Origin: Bacillota bacterium
GTDB taxonomy: Bacteria; Bacillota; Negativicutes; Sporomusales; Sporomusaceae
DNA length: 64,000 bases
Assembly (NCBI GenBank): GCA_017889705.1
Contig: JAGGAB010000008.1
Coordinates: 62,001-126,000, forward strand
Direction of reading: 5' to 3'
Shown: piece by piece, positions 49,784-58,716 of the stretch
How positions within the stretch are numbered: position 1 is the stretch's first letter
Layout: the number at the start of each line of letters is the position of its first letter
Translations under genes and position numbers: made by a program
Notes under the pieces: generated by a model
Databases searched by the model: none
What the model was told of the DNA's origin: nothing
The model's input: the letters and a program-made list of their open reading frames with translations, nothing else

Positions 49784-51109
49784 TTAGAGTGATTTTCCCT
49801 GGGCAAACAGCCAGGCTCTTACGCCTTCAATAGTATATGCTATCTGCCATGTATGTCTATGATTATTGCCGCCATCGTCTTTCAACCCGCTAGGTACTAC
49901 CGTTCCTTTTTTTAGCACCGAATATTTAATATCGGTGTCTTCTGCAATCATTTTACTTACATCAGCTGCGAATTCTGCGGCACTTGCCTGGCCATTCCAT
50001 GTCGCCCTACTGATTTTTGCTCCAGCTTCTTCTAATGTAGCCGTAATAGCATTCATCCCTGGAAAAGCTTTTACATCCCCTTCGGAAACAACTATCCACA
50101 GCTTATCTTTAGCCAAGGGAGCCACCATCGTCGGATCCCACTGACCAGCTACAAGCAATGATGCCGCAAATAAGTCGGGATATTTTATATTCAGCGCGAT
50201 TGATGACATACAACCCATCGACTGGCCAGTAGTATATAATCTATTTTTATCAATGTTATATTGACTTTCGATAAATTCAATTACATTTACGGTAATGTCT
50301 AAATCCTCTGTTGTCTCAGAACTGTCATTAACAGTTGCACTGGCATACTGAGGTGCAAGCACAAAACATTCCCGCTTTTCCTGTTCTGCCGGAGTTGCCC
50401 AGATTACAGCCCCAAGCCCTTGGATTAAAGTCGCTTTAGTCTCAGTACTGGTTACACCCGCGTCATGAATAAACAGTACCATCGGGTAAGATTTACTCGA
50501 ATCGTAATTTTTAGGTATGAATAAATTATACTTTAAATTTTTCCCAGTTGCAGGATCCTTGTATTCAAACTGTTTAAAAGCATCAACAACTACGTTTATT
50601 ACTTTATCATTGACTACTGCATTAGAATCCGGCGTATATTTTTCTCCATCAACTGTGATGATATCACCTAACTGAATAACATAAACCTTTGCTGCCGCAA
50701 TCTCAGGTGTTTTTCCAAATATCGGGACAAAGGTTAATGCTCCTTCATCAGCTGTAGACAGTTCTATTATGGCATATTTTCCGTTAACCCCCTGGGCTGC
50801 CTTGGCAGCTGCCGTATTGGTATACACTTTTGTTATTGTCCTGTCATTAACAGAGAAGGTTGATTTTGCAACCTTTGAATTTTCAATATCTTTGTCGTAT
50901 TCCACCGCTACAGCTGTTACCTTTTGTCCATCCCCAAATACCTCAGTGATTGCAGTAACGCTTTTTATATGTTTATGTGTCACATATTCTGCCGGCGTTT
51001 GTTTATCCGCAAAAGCATCGATTATTCGTACATCTGCGCCCGCTGCTGCAAATGACAATGAATTCATTGCCATAACAAGCATTAGTACTGTTAATAATAT
51101 TCTTTTCAC
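49784..51109 (-). CDS. Exported esterase-like alpha/beta hydrolase with N-terminal Ig-like domain
   Basis: A 441-residue secreted protein. A Sec signal peptide (MKRILLTVLMLVMAMNSLSF, cleaved near AAAGA) is followed by a beta-rich domain (about 25-175) like the Ig-like N-terminal domain of some esterases. Then comes an alpha/beta hydrolase with YNLFIPKNYDSSKSYPMVLF, the nucleophile elbow TTGQSMGCMSS and a probable His in NNHRHTWQ. It resembles the PHB-depolymerase/feruloyl-esterase-like group; the substrate is unknown. The start is GTG at 51109, with GGAATGG upstream. It stands alone. The 240 bases upstream to 51349 show no further gene. Confidence 0.82.
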   Translation of the reverse strand: MKRILLTVLMLVMAMNSLSFAAAGADVRIIDAFADKQTPAEYVTHKHIKSVTAITEVFGDGQKVTAVAVEYDKDIENSKVAKSTFSVNDRTITKVYTNTAAAKAAQGVNGKYAIIELSTADEGALTFVPIFGKTPEIAAAKVYVIQLGDIITVDGEKYTPDSNAVVNDKVINVVVDAFKQFEYKDPATGKNLKYNLFIPKNYDSSKSYPMVLFIHDAGVTSTETKATLIQGLGAVIWATPAEQEKRECFVLAPQYASATVNDSSETTEDLDITVNVIEFIESQYNIDKNRLYTTGQSMGCMSSIALNIKYPDLFAASLLVAGQWDPTMVAPLAKDKLWIVVSEGDVKAFPGMNAITATLEEAGAKISRATWNGQASAAEFAADVSKMIAEDTDIKYSVLKKGTVVPSGLKDDGGNNHRHTWQIAYTIEGVRAWLFAQGKSL

Positions 51110-51349
51110 TTATATAACCATTCCTTTCACAAACTCGGCGGCAACGATGAGAACCTGTTGTCATCGGGATTGTTTTATTTTCATAAGATTGGTTTTATTG
51201 AGTAAATTTTAATTATCGCTCCTAATCCCCCAAAGCTGAGAATTTCCAGAAAACTTCAATAAATTTCTAATCTGATTTTAATATATCTTTAATCAGTTTG
51301 TAAATTTGCTTGTCTATTCTTAATGTAAAAGCCAAAGGAGCTTATCCAT

Positions 51350-51553
51350 ATGACCCAAAAGCACTTTAATAAAATTCAATTTACCGTTCAAAATCATGAA
51401 GAAAAAACCTGGAAGAAATTCTTGCGTCGCGCAGCAGTTATAGCTTTAATTGGAATAGTAGACACCGAGTGGACCCGCTGGCATATTTCCGCATCGCCAA
51501 AAATAGCCTCTTCCTTACCGGATAATAGTATCAAGACAACATCTGCAGAATAA
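51350..51553 (+). CDS. Small hypothetical protein with one hydrophobic segment (67 aa)
   Basis: A basic N-terminal half (NHEEKTWKKFLRRAAV) followed by a short hydrophobic stretch (VIALIGIVDTEW) and a polar tail. AAAGGAG lies 9 bases before the ATG, and a large perfect hairpin follows the stop. It may be a peripheral membrane peptide. No family was recognised. Confidence 0.55.
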   Translation: MTQKHFNKIQFTVQNHEEKTWKKFLRRAAVIALIGIVDTEWTRWHISASPKIASSLPDNSIKTTSAE

Positions 51554-51564
51554 GCTTAATCTGA

Positions 51565-51615
51565 TGGCCATGTGTCTGAGCGGCAGCTTTTTACTGCCGT
51601 TCAGACACATGGCCA
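51565..51615. other. Large perfect hairpin without T run
   Basis: A 22-bp stem (TGGCCATGTGTCTGA, one G-T pair, CGGCAG) over a 7-base loop lies between two converging genes. Neither strand has a good T tract, so it is an imperfect terminator or another kind of DNA/RNA element. Confidence 0.6.
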
Positions 51616-51638
51616 CCTAGACCTTACTACTATAAGCC

Positions 51639-51926
51639 TTACTTTTTCCCAAGTTTCAAATAAGAAAACATGGGTCTTTTATTAAGGACAACATGCACCA
51701 CACCTGCGCCAATAAAGAGATATCCGAACCATTCGTGGGCTTTTTTAGGATAAAAGGGCATTTCTCTCTTAGCCATTGATTTACCGCTTTCAGGATTGCC
51801 TGCCACTTGTTGTTGCGCACTTTGCGGCTGCGCATTCTGTGGTTTAGAACCAAGAGCCATCTGTACTCCTGATGCTGACACAATAATAAACGCAATCGCT
51901 AAAATAATAGACGTTATTCTTCTCAT
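51639..51926 (-). CDS. Small membrane protein, half-size DUF4405-like
   Basis: A 95-residue protein with an N-terminal hydrophobic helix (MRRITSIILAIAFIIVSASG), a Gln-rich linker and a second helix (AHEWFGYLFIGAGVVHVVLN). The second helix, with two histidines, resembles one half of a DUF4405 cytochrome b-like domain; the full-size relative here is at 19467-20156. The ATG has GGTGGAGA before it. Its promoter has the same triple 11-bp repeat and 20-bp spacing to the -10 as the TolC-RND operon, so it is likely controlled by the neighbouring OmpR-type regulator. Confidence 0.7.
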   Translation of the reverse strand: MRRITSIILAIAFIIVSASGVQMALGSKPQNAQPQSAQQQVAGNPESGKSMAKREMPFYPKKAHEWFGYLFIGAGVVHVVLNKRPMFSYLKLGKK

Positions 51927-51992
51927 AATTTCTCTCCACCTTGTTATTATTTAAAATATGTGCCTATTTTCAGCACTATATACTACTAGTTT

Positions 51993-52050
51993 AGTATAAC
52001 CATAAAAAACTAAATTCTGATTAGACCAAAGTTAGAAATTGGTTAAAAAT
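51993..52050 (-). promoter_or_regulatory. OmpR-type operator and -10 box of the small membrane protein gene
   Basis: The plus strand has three 11-bp repeats ATTAGACCAAA, GTTAGAAATTG, GTTAAAAATAA beginning at 52020, 52031 and 52042. The minus-strand -10 TATACT lies at 51998-51993, exactly 20 bp from the 32-bp block starting at 52019. The same block and gap recur at 60067-60124. Confidence 0.65.
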
Positions 52051-52126
52051 AATAAATAGGCTTTTCAACAAGTAAAAAACGTGGTTATATAAAGGATAGA
52101 TACCTATTAGTCGGGAGGTAGTATTC

Positions 52127-52819
52127 GTGAATGCTGACTATAAGCAAATATTGATTGTTGAAGACGAGCAGAAAATCGCCCGCTTTCTTCAAATGGAATT
52201 AGAGCATGAGGGTTTCAAAACTGCTATCGAGTCAAATGGCCGTATCGCCCTCGACCGCATTATCCAGGAAAGCTATGATCTTGTTTTGTTAGATATTATG
52301 TTGCCGGAAATGGATGGAATAGAAATTTGTAAACGAGTACGCGAGTTATCCGAAATACCTATTATCATGCTAACCGCCAAAGATGATGTTGTTGATAAAG
52401 TTACTGGCCTTGACACCGGCGCTGATGACTATATAACCAAACCCTTTGCCACCCCGGAGCTTATTGCCCGCATCCGGGCTGCGCTGCGCAAAAATAAACT
52501 CCAGCCCGCAGTTGGGAACGATACTGAACTACGGATAAAGAATCTGGTTTTGTACCCTGAGCGGTATGAGGCCTATATTGATCAGCAGGCAGTCGAGCTA
52601 ACCAAGAAAGAATACGATCTCCTGGAATACCTAATCCGCAACCGCAATATCGTGTTAACCCGCGAACGTATCCTGCAAGAGGTTTGGGGATATGAATTTA
52701 TGGGCGATACCAAAGTGGTAGATGTCTATATTCGTTATCTGCGCAGTAAACTGGATGAATGCTATAACCAAAAATATATTTACACAGTCCGAGGAGTTGG
52801 CTATGTGGTCAAAGATTAA
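52127..52819 (+). CDS. OmpR-family response regulator
   Basis: A 230-residue two-domain regulator. The receiver has the acidic pair in VEDEQ, the phospho-acceptor Asp56 in LVLLDIMLPEMDG, Thr in IIMLTAKDD and Lys in DYITKPF. The winged-helix DNA-binding domain (about 130-228) has the ELTKKEYDLLEYLIRNRNIV segment, then ERILQEVWGYEFMGDTKVVDV and YIYTVRGVGYVVKD. The start is GTG at 52127 with GGGAGGT before it. It overlaps the kinase gene by 17 bases. Direct-repeat sites at 52019-52050 and 60093-60124 fit its class and suggest control of the TolC-RND pump. Confidence 0.95.
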   Translation: MNADYKQILIVEDEQKIARFLQMELEHEGFKTAIESNGRIALDRIIQESYDLVLLDIMLPEMDGIEICKRVRELSEIPIIMLTAKDDVVDKVTGLDTGADDYITKPFATPELIARIRAALRKNKLQPAVGNDTELRIKNLVLYPERYEAYIDQQAVELTKKEYDLLEYLIRNRNIVLTRERILQEVWGYEFMGDTKVVDVYIRYLRSKLDECYNQKYIYTVRGVGYVVKD

Positions 52820-54263
52820 ACTGCTGCGGATGCCCATTTCTATTAAATTAACCATCCTATACACAGCCATTTTATCATGTATCCTTCTACTTACAAGCTT
52901 TCTTACCTTTACAGGATTACTTTATGTGCTGTTTACCCAAGCCCATGATGATTTGCGGCAAAGTGTACTCAATGTAACTCATTACATTGAGAGGACAAAC
53001 CGTGTTGACGACAGCATAGTAGTATTAAAAGAAAACATGCTGTCTCCGGGGGTAATACTAAAAATATATGATGAGCAAGATACCTTGCTTATTGATAGCG
53101 ATACCCATGTGCCTGCTCCTGCTGCTCAGAGGAATAATCATGAATCTGATAATCGTGAATTTGGCAATCATAAAGCTAGCAATCATCGAGCTGAAAATCC
53201 CAAAATTGAGACAATGAAAAATGCATTGTCTCAATTAATTGACACTGATCGGCTTTATTTCTATCAAACTAAAAAACAAATTTCCGTAAACGGGCGTTTA
53301 CTCAAGTTACACCTTATGAAACCAATGCTGGAGCAAAATCATTTCTTGGAGAATTTAATTCTAAACCTTTTTATTACTAATGTGCTGGGGCTTATCATTG
53401 CCGTAATATCCGGTATATTCATCAGCAACCGGATATTACGGCCTATTCGCAATATAACCGAAGCTGCCAAAGAAATAGAAATCAAGAATTTAGAAAAACG
53501 AATACCTCTAACCGACAGTAATGATGAACTTCACGAATTGGCCAGAACCTTCAACCATATGCTAAACCGCATTCAGACAGGCTTTGAAAAACAACGCCGT
53601 TTTGTATCAGATGCCTCTCACGAACTTAGAACCCCTATAACGGTTATCAGCGGCTATGCTGATATGTTGGACCGTTGGGGAAAAAACGACCCGTCCGCTT
53701 TGCAGGAAGGGATTGAAGCAATAAAATCGGAAGCCAGAAACATGTATGGTTTAATTGAGAAATTGCTATTTTTGGCCAGAACTGATCAAAACCGGCAAAT
53801 CCTCAATAAGACTCTGTTTAATACCGAACACCTCATTGAAGAAATTTATCAGGAAACCTGTATGATTGCGCCAGATCACACCATCATTCTTGAACAAAAT
53901 CAACCTGCCGATATTTGCGCAGATGCTGCCTGCATCAAACAAATGCTGCGAATTTTTATCGAAAATAGTATAAACTATACACCAGGCGGCGGAAAAATTA
54001 GTATTGCCGCAAGAAAACTAGCAACTTATTTTGAAGTCACTGTTAAAGACTCGGGAACAGGAATTCCGGAAGAAGATCAGCCGCATGTATTCAATCGGTT
54101 CTATCGGGTTGATAAATCCCGTTCCAAAGTTACCGGCGGCACCGGACTCGGACTTTCCATTGCCAGTTGGATTGCCGAGCAGCATAACACTACCATTCAC
54201 TTAGACAGTACACCAGAAGAAGGAACCACCGTAATCGTACGCATCCCGCTCTGTGAAGATTAG
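52803..54263 (+). CDS. Membrane sensor histidine kinase
   Basis: A 486-residue kinase: a first membrane segment at about 15-40, an extracytoplasmic sensor domain (about 41-195), a second membrane segment at about 198-220, a HAMP domain (ISNRILRPIRNITEAAKEI), HisKA with His273 in DASHELRTPI, and a HATPase domain with DSGTGIPEEDQPHVFNRFYRVDKSR and TGGTGLGLSI. The sensor domain has an Asn/His-rich stretch (NNHESDNREFGNHKASNH), possibly a metal-binding loop. The ATG at 52803 lies inside the regulator's last codons, with GAGGAG upstream. The pump operon is convergent with it. The signal is unknown. Confidence 0.93.
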   Translation: MWSKIKLLRMPISIKLTILYTAILSCILLLTSFLTFTGLLYVLFTQAHDDLRQSVLNVTHYIERTNRVDDSIVVLKENMLSPGVILKIYDEQDTLLIDSDTHVPAPAAQRNNHESDNREFGNHKASNHRAENPKIETMKNALSQLIDTDRLYFYQTKKQISVNGRLLKLHLMKPMLEQNHFLENLILNLFITNVLGLIIAVISGIFISNRILRPIRNITEAAKEIEIKNLEKRIPLTDSNDELHELARTFNHMLNRIQTGFEKQRRFVSDASHELRTPITVISGYADMLDRWGKNDPSALQEGIEAIKSEARNMYGLIEKLLFLARTDQNRQILNKTLFNTEHLIEEIYQETCMIAPDHTIILEQNQPADICADAACIKQMLRIFIENSINYTPGGGKISIAARKLATYFEVTVKDSGTGIPEEDQPHVFNRFYRVDKSRSKVTGGTGLGLSIASWIAEQHNTTIHLDSTPEEGTTVIVRIPLCED

Positions 54264-54278
54264 CAACCATAAAAAAAG

Positions 54279-54327
54279 AAAAACTGTGTAACCCTCCCAT
54301 TTCCCGGAGGATTACACAGTTTTTTAA
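54279..54327. terminator. Bidirectional terminator between kinase and RND pump genes
   Basis: AAAAACTGTGTAA and TTACACAGTTTTT, with an inner CCTCC/GGAGG stem, end in T runs on both strands. Confidence 0.9.
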
Positions 54328-54360
54328 TGTATTTGCATAGTTTCAGCAAAGGCTATTCAA

Positions 54361-57300
54361 TTATTTCTCTGTAGTTATAGGCTTTTTTCCGGCTTTACGC
54401 CAACTATTAAGTTTTTCGTTAATAGTCTCCACGACAACAAAGAGTACCGGAATTAGAAATATCCCAATTGAAGTTGCTGCCAACATACCGCCAACGACGG
54501 CTGTTCCCATAGAATTTCTGGCCGCAGCACCAGCACCTGTTGCCACTGCCAGCGGCAGGCAACCGATGATGAAGGCTAATGATGTCATCAAAATTGGCCG
54601 CAGCCTGATCTTGGCTGCTTCGATGGCCGCCTGAACCGGCTTCATACCTCCATCCACCCTGACTTTGGCAAACTCAACAATAAGGATAGCATTCTTGGCG
54701 GCCAACCCAATGAGCATAACTAAGCCAATTTGCATATACACACTATTTTCTAAATTCCGGACATACTGGAACAGAAAAGCGCCAAATACACCGGTTGGTA
54801 CTGAAAGCAAAACGGCAAACGGAACACTCCAGCTTTCATACAAAGCCGCCAAACACAAAAAGACAAATACAATTGCCATCCCGAAGGCCATCGCCGTGCG
54901 CGAACCTGCAAGCTTTTCCTCCCGGCTTTGCCCTGACCACTCATAGGTATAGCCATCAGTCAATACTTGCCGTGCTACCTCTTCGAGCGCCTCTATAGCC
55001 TGACCAGAACTGTACCCGGCTGCCTGTGTGCCATTAATTTGCACGGCTTTAACTCCATTAAACCGGGTGATGATTGTCGGCGCATTAATCTGTTTAGGTT
55101 TAAGCAGTGTATTTAAAGGCACCATCACGTCATTGGAGCTTTTTACATAAAGAAACCGGGTTGCATCCACATCAGCGCGAAATATGTTTTCTGCCTGCAC
55201 GATAACCTTATAGGCGCGACCAAATTTGTTAAAATCGTTAACCTGGCTGCCCCCAAGGAATACCTGTAAGGCATTAAATACATCATCAACTGCTACGCCC
55301 AGCTGCTCTGCCTTTTCCCGGTCTACCTCAAATTCATAGCTTGGTGTACCGGCTTTAAAATTAGACGATATCGTAGCAATTTCCGGACGTTCTTTGGCAG
55401 TTGCCACAAATTTTTGAGCCATATTATCTAAATCATCCAGCGAGCCGCCACTCCGGTCTTGCAGCATCAACGTAAACCCGCCAACCGATCCCAGGCCCGG
55501 CAAGCTTGGGGGAGCAAAAGCAATTACTGTACCTTCTGGATACTGAGTGCCACCCATGATGGTCTGTTTAATTTCATCTCTTAACTGCAATCCGGGTATT
55601 TGCCGCTTATCCCAGGAATCCAGTGAAACCGAGATAGCTCCGGTATTAGACTTTGAGCCCCCCCCCAGCATATCCCGGCTTGGCATCAACATGACATTTT
55701 TAACTCCGGGCTGTGCACTTATGTTTTCAGCAACTTGCCGCATAAACTCAATTGTTCTATTGAGACTTGCGGCCTCAGGTAAAGTGATAGATGTCGTATA
55801 ATAGCCCTGGTCTTCCTCAGGAACGAAGGAAGATGGCACCAATTTATACAAGCCCCCGGTTAAGATGATTAGTACGCTAAGCAATACTAATCCCAGGCGT
55901 GCTTTAGGAATAATCCTGACTAGCCCCTCGCCATACCGTGCCAGATTTTTTTCAAACCAAGTATTGAACCGGCTGAAAAAGCGCGCCAGTACACCCTTGT
56001 GTTCCTGTTCTTCATGAGGTTTAAGCAGCATCACACAAAGGGCAGGCGTAAGTGACAACGCAACAAGGGCTGACAGTGCCATCGAAACCACAATGGTTAA
56101 CGCAAATTGCTTATATAAAATCCCGGTAGTACCGTTTAAAAACGCAACAGGCATAAATACTGATGCCAACACAAAGGCAATAGCAACAACCGGCCCGGAC
56201 ACTTCACTCATAGCTCGCTTAGTAGCCTCTAAGGGTGAAAGTTTGGAATAACGCATATGATATTCGACTGCTTCAATAACGACAATGGCGTCATCGACAA
56301 CCAGACCGATCGCCAGCACCAGCGCAAACAAGGTAAGTGTATTGATGGTAAAACCCAACAAACTAAAAGCACCAAAAGTACCTAATAGTGATACCGGAAT
56401 GGCCAGCAGCGGAATGAGTGTCGCCCGCCAGCTTTGCAAAAATACAAATACCACAATGACTACCAGTAGCAAGGCTTCAGCAAAGGTTTTAACGACTTCC
56501 TTCATCGATTCGCGCACAAATGCAGTACTATCAACCGTAATATTATACTTCATATCTCCCGGAAAATTCTTCGACGCTTTTTCAATGATTTCTTTTACAT
56601 TACTAACAGTCTCCAGGGCATTGGCATCACTTGTTAATTTAACGCCAAAGCCGGTGGAAATATGACCGTTTAGAAAGGCACCACCGGCACCATAATCCTT
56701 GCTGCCAAGTTCCACCCGGGCAATATCCTTAATCCTAACAAAAGAGCCGTCTGATTTTGAACGCACAATGATATTCTCAAATTCTTTTGCATCAGTAAGG
56801 CGGCCTTTTACTCTGGCCGTATATTGAAATTGCTGTTCAGATTCTGCTGGGAGTTTACCCAAAGTACCGGCAGCCGCTTGGACATTCTGGGTTTCAATGG
56901 CAGAAGTCACTTCATCAACTGAAATACCGAGCTGTGCCATCTTCTCCGGCTGCAGCCAAATCCGCATACTGTAGTTTGAACCAAATTCATCGACTTCCCC
57001 GACACCACTAACCCGCTTGATGTCGTCAATCAGATAAATACTGCCGTAGTTTTTTAAGAAATTACGGTCAAAACTGTCACTCGGTGACCAGAGATTAAAA
57101 ATCAGAGCTGTATCTTGTGATGATTTACGGGTCGTTACCCCAGCTGTTTGTACCGTTCCCGGCAGCGAGGCGTTGGCCTGTGCTACCCGGCTCTGCGCCT
57201 GTACGGCAGCCGTATCGGAATTTTTCTCAGTCTCAAACTGGATTCTAAGCGAATAAGAACCTGAATCAGCGCTGGTTGAAGACATGTACACCATATCCTC

Positions 57301-57516
57301 AACGCCATTGACCTGTTCTTCAATAACTTGGGCAACAGTCTGATCAAGCACCTCCGCATTAGCCCCCTGGTATGTAGTGCTTACCGAGATTGTCGGCGGT
57401 GATATTTTGGGATACTGGGCTACTGGCAGGGTAAATGCGCCAACCGTGCCCAATAGCGTAATAATAATTGACAAAACAATAGCAAAAATAGGGCGGTTGA
57501 TAAAAAAATTAGCCAT
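54361..57516 (-). CDS. RND multidrug efflux transporter (AcrB-like, HAE1)
   Basis: A 1051-residue RND transporter of the AcrB/MexB type, full length, with about 12 membrane segments and two large periplasmic loops. Key parts are the N-terminal FFINRPIFAIVLSIIITLLG, the proton-relay Asp pair in IGLVVDDAIVVIE, the porter motif TYQGANAEVLDQTVAQVIEE and the C-terminal FVVVETINEKL. It pumps drugs or solvents from the periplasm through TolC, driven by protons. The ATG has GGGGGC before it and lies 12 bases after the adaptor stop. Its presence with a TolC-like protein implies an outer membrane. Confidence 0.97.
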   Translation of the reverse strand: MANFFINRPIFAIVLSIIITLLGTVGAFTLPVAQYPKISPPTISVSTTYQGANAEVLDQTVAQVIEEQVNGVEDMVYMSSTSADSGSYSLRIQFETEKNSDTAAVQAQSRVAQANASLPGTVQTAGVTTRKSSQDTALIFNLWSPSDSFDRNFLKNYGSIYLIDDIKRVSGVGEVDEFGSNYSMRIWLQPEKMAQLGISVDEVTSAIETQNVQAAAGTLGKLPAESEQQFQYTARVKGRLTDAKEFENIIVRSKSDGSFVRIKDIARVELGSKDYGAGGAFLNGHISTGFGVKLTSDANALETVSNVKEIIEKASKNFPGDMKYNITVDSTAFVRESMKEVVKTFAEALLLVVIVVFVFLQSWRATLIPLLAIPVSLLGTFGAFSLLGFTINTLTLFALVLAIGLVVDDAIVVIEAVEYHMRYSKLSPLEATKRAMSEVSGPVVAIAFVLASVFMPVAFLNGTTGILYKQFALTIVVSMALSALVALSLTPALCVMLLKPHEEQEHKGVLARFFSRFNTWFEKNLARYGEGLVRIIPKARLGLVLLSVLIILTGGLYKLVPSSFVPEEDQGYYTTSITLPEAASLNRTIEFMRQVAENISAQPGVKNVMLMPSRDMLGGGSKSNTGAISVSLDSWDKRQIPGLQLRDEIKQTIMGGTQYPEGTVIAFAPPSLPGLGSVGGFTLMLQDRSGGSLDDLDNMAQKFVATAKERPEIATISSNFKAGTPSYEFEVDREKAEQLGVAVDDVFNALQVFLGGSQVNDFNKFGRAYKVIVQAENIFRADVDATRFLYVKSSNDVMVPLNTLLKPKQINAPTIITRFNGVKAVQINGTQAAGYSSGQAIEALEEVARQVLTDGYTYEWSGQSREEKLAGSRTAMAFGMAIVFVFLCLAALYESWSVPFAVLLSVPTGVFGAFLFQYVRNLENSVYMQIGLVMLIGLAAKNAILIVEFAKVRVDGGMKPVQAAIEAAKIRLRPILMTSLAFIIGCLPLAVATGAGAAARNSMGTAVVGGMLAATSIGIFLIPVLFVVVETINEKLNSWRKAGKKPITTEK

Positions 57517-57527
57517 ATGATCGCCCC

Positions 57528-58694
57528 CTACTGTTTAGCCGGAGTCAATGCATCCGGTTCAATCATAGTTACTTGCAGCAAGCTTCCCTGTTTTGCCTTA
57601 TCAATTCCTTCGACTACAACACGCTCATTGGCGTTAAGACCATCTTCCACTAGCCACATGGCACCAACTTTACTTCCCAGCTTTACTTGACGGCTTTCGG
57701 CCTTATTGTCCTCAGTCACAACAGTGACAAACGTATTATCAAGCACTTGTTTGACTGCTTTCTGCGGAATTAAGAGTGCTCCCTGCCGTACAGTTTCCTG
57801 CACAACTATGCGGGCAAACATCCCTGGCAGCAGGAATTTTTGCGGATTATCAAAACTGGCTTTCAGGGTAATCGTACCGGTGGTATCACTTATCCCCCTG
57901 TCAATCTGTTCTATATGGCCGATAAGCGGATATTCCTTGCCGTCACTAAGCACAAGTTTTAAATGCTCCTTAAACGAAGCCGGTAGTGAACCATTGCCAC
58001 TGCGGATATATTTCAAATACTCGGTCTCACTCATGCTAAACTGCACCCACACCGGGTCAATGGAAGACACAGTAGCCATGGTAGTTGAACCGGCAACTAC
58101 ATAATATCCCTGACTCACATCATTCACATCAATCCGGCCATCGACCGGCGAGACAATAAACGTATCCTGTTCATTCTCAATGGCCTGCTGCAAATCAGCC
58201 CGGTTGACTTCAACAGTTGCCGCTTCCTCTTCCGCCTGAGCAACATAGGCATCTACCGTTTGCTGGGCAACCCCTTTAATTGACGCCAATCGTTGGTACC
58301 GTTCCACATCTTTTTGAGTATTATTGAGTGTAGCCTGGGCTTTATTCACTGCTGCCCGTGCCGAAACAATGGCCGACTGGTATTGTTTATTATCAATTTG
58401 AAATAATGGCTGACCTTTATAAACGGTATCGCCACCATTTACCATCTTGGCAACAATATTGCCAGACACTTTTGACATGATCTTTACTTCATTCTTCGCC
58501 TTTACCTGACCAACAAACTCACTGCTAATCGGCGTATCCCGCGTCACTACCTGCATGGCTTTTACCACTACCGCCTGATTGGCAGCAGTAGTCTGGTTTT
58601 TTGACGATATGCCACTGCGCATAATAATAGCGCCAAGTAAAATAACCACACAAAGCAAACCAATATATAATTTCTTTGAGCCCTTGATACTCAC
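57528..58694 (-). CDS. RND periplasmic adaptor (membrane-fusion protein, AcrA-like)
   Basis: A 388-residue adaptor. An N-terminal membrane anchor or uncleaved signal (LYIGLLCVVILLGAIIM) is followed by the lipoyl half (VKIMSKVSGNIVAKMVNGGDTVYKGQPLFQI), a helical hairpin (about 100-175), the second lipoyl half and beta-barrel (VDGRIDVNDVSQGYYV) and a membrane-proximal domain (GALLIPQKAVKQVLDN). It links pump and channel in the periplasm. No lipobox is present. The start is GTG at 58694 with GGAGGA before it. It lies 22 bases after the TolC-like gene. Confidence 0.95.
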   Translation of the reverse strand: MSIKGSKKLYIGLLCVVILLGAIIMRSGISSKNQTTAANQAVVVKAMQVVTRDTPISSEFVGQVKAKNEVKIMSKVSGNIVAKMVNGGDTVYKGQPLFQIDNKQYQSAIVSARAAVNKAQATLNNTQKDVERYQRLASIKGVAQQTVDAYVAQAEEEAATVEVNRADLQQAIENEQDTFIVSPVDGRIDVNDVSQGYYVVAGSTTMATVSSIDPVWVQFSMSETEYLKYIRSGNGSLPASFKEHLKLVLSDGKEYPLIGHIEQIDRGISDTTGTITLKASFDNPQKFLLPGMFARIVVQETVRQGALLIPQKAVKQVLDNTFVTVVTEDNKAESRQVKLGSKVGAMWLVEDGLNANERVVVEGIDKAKQGSLLQVTMIEPDALTPAKQ

Positions 58695-58716
58695 TTGCCA
58701 TTCCTCCTGCTTTTTC

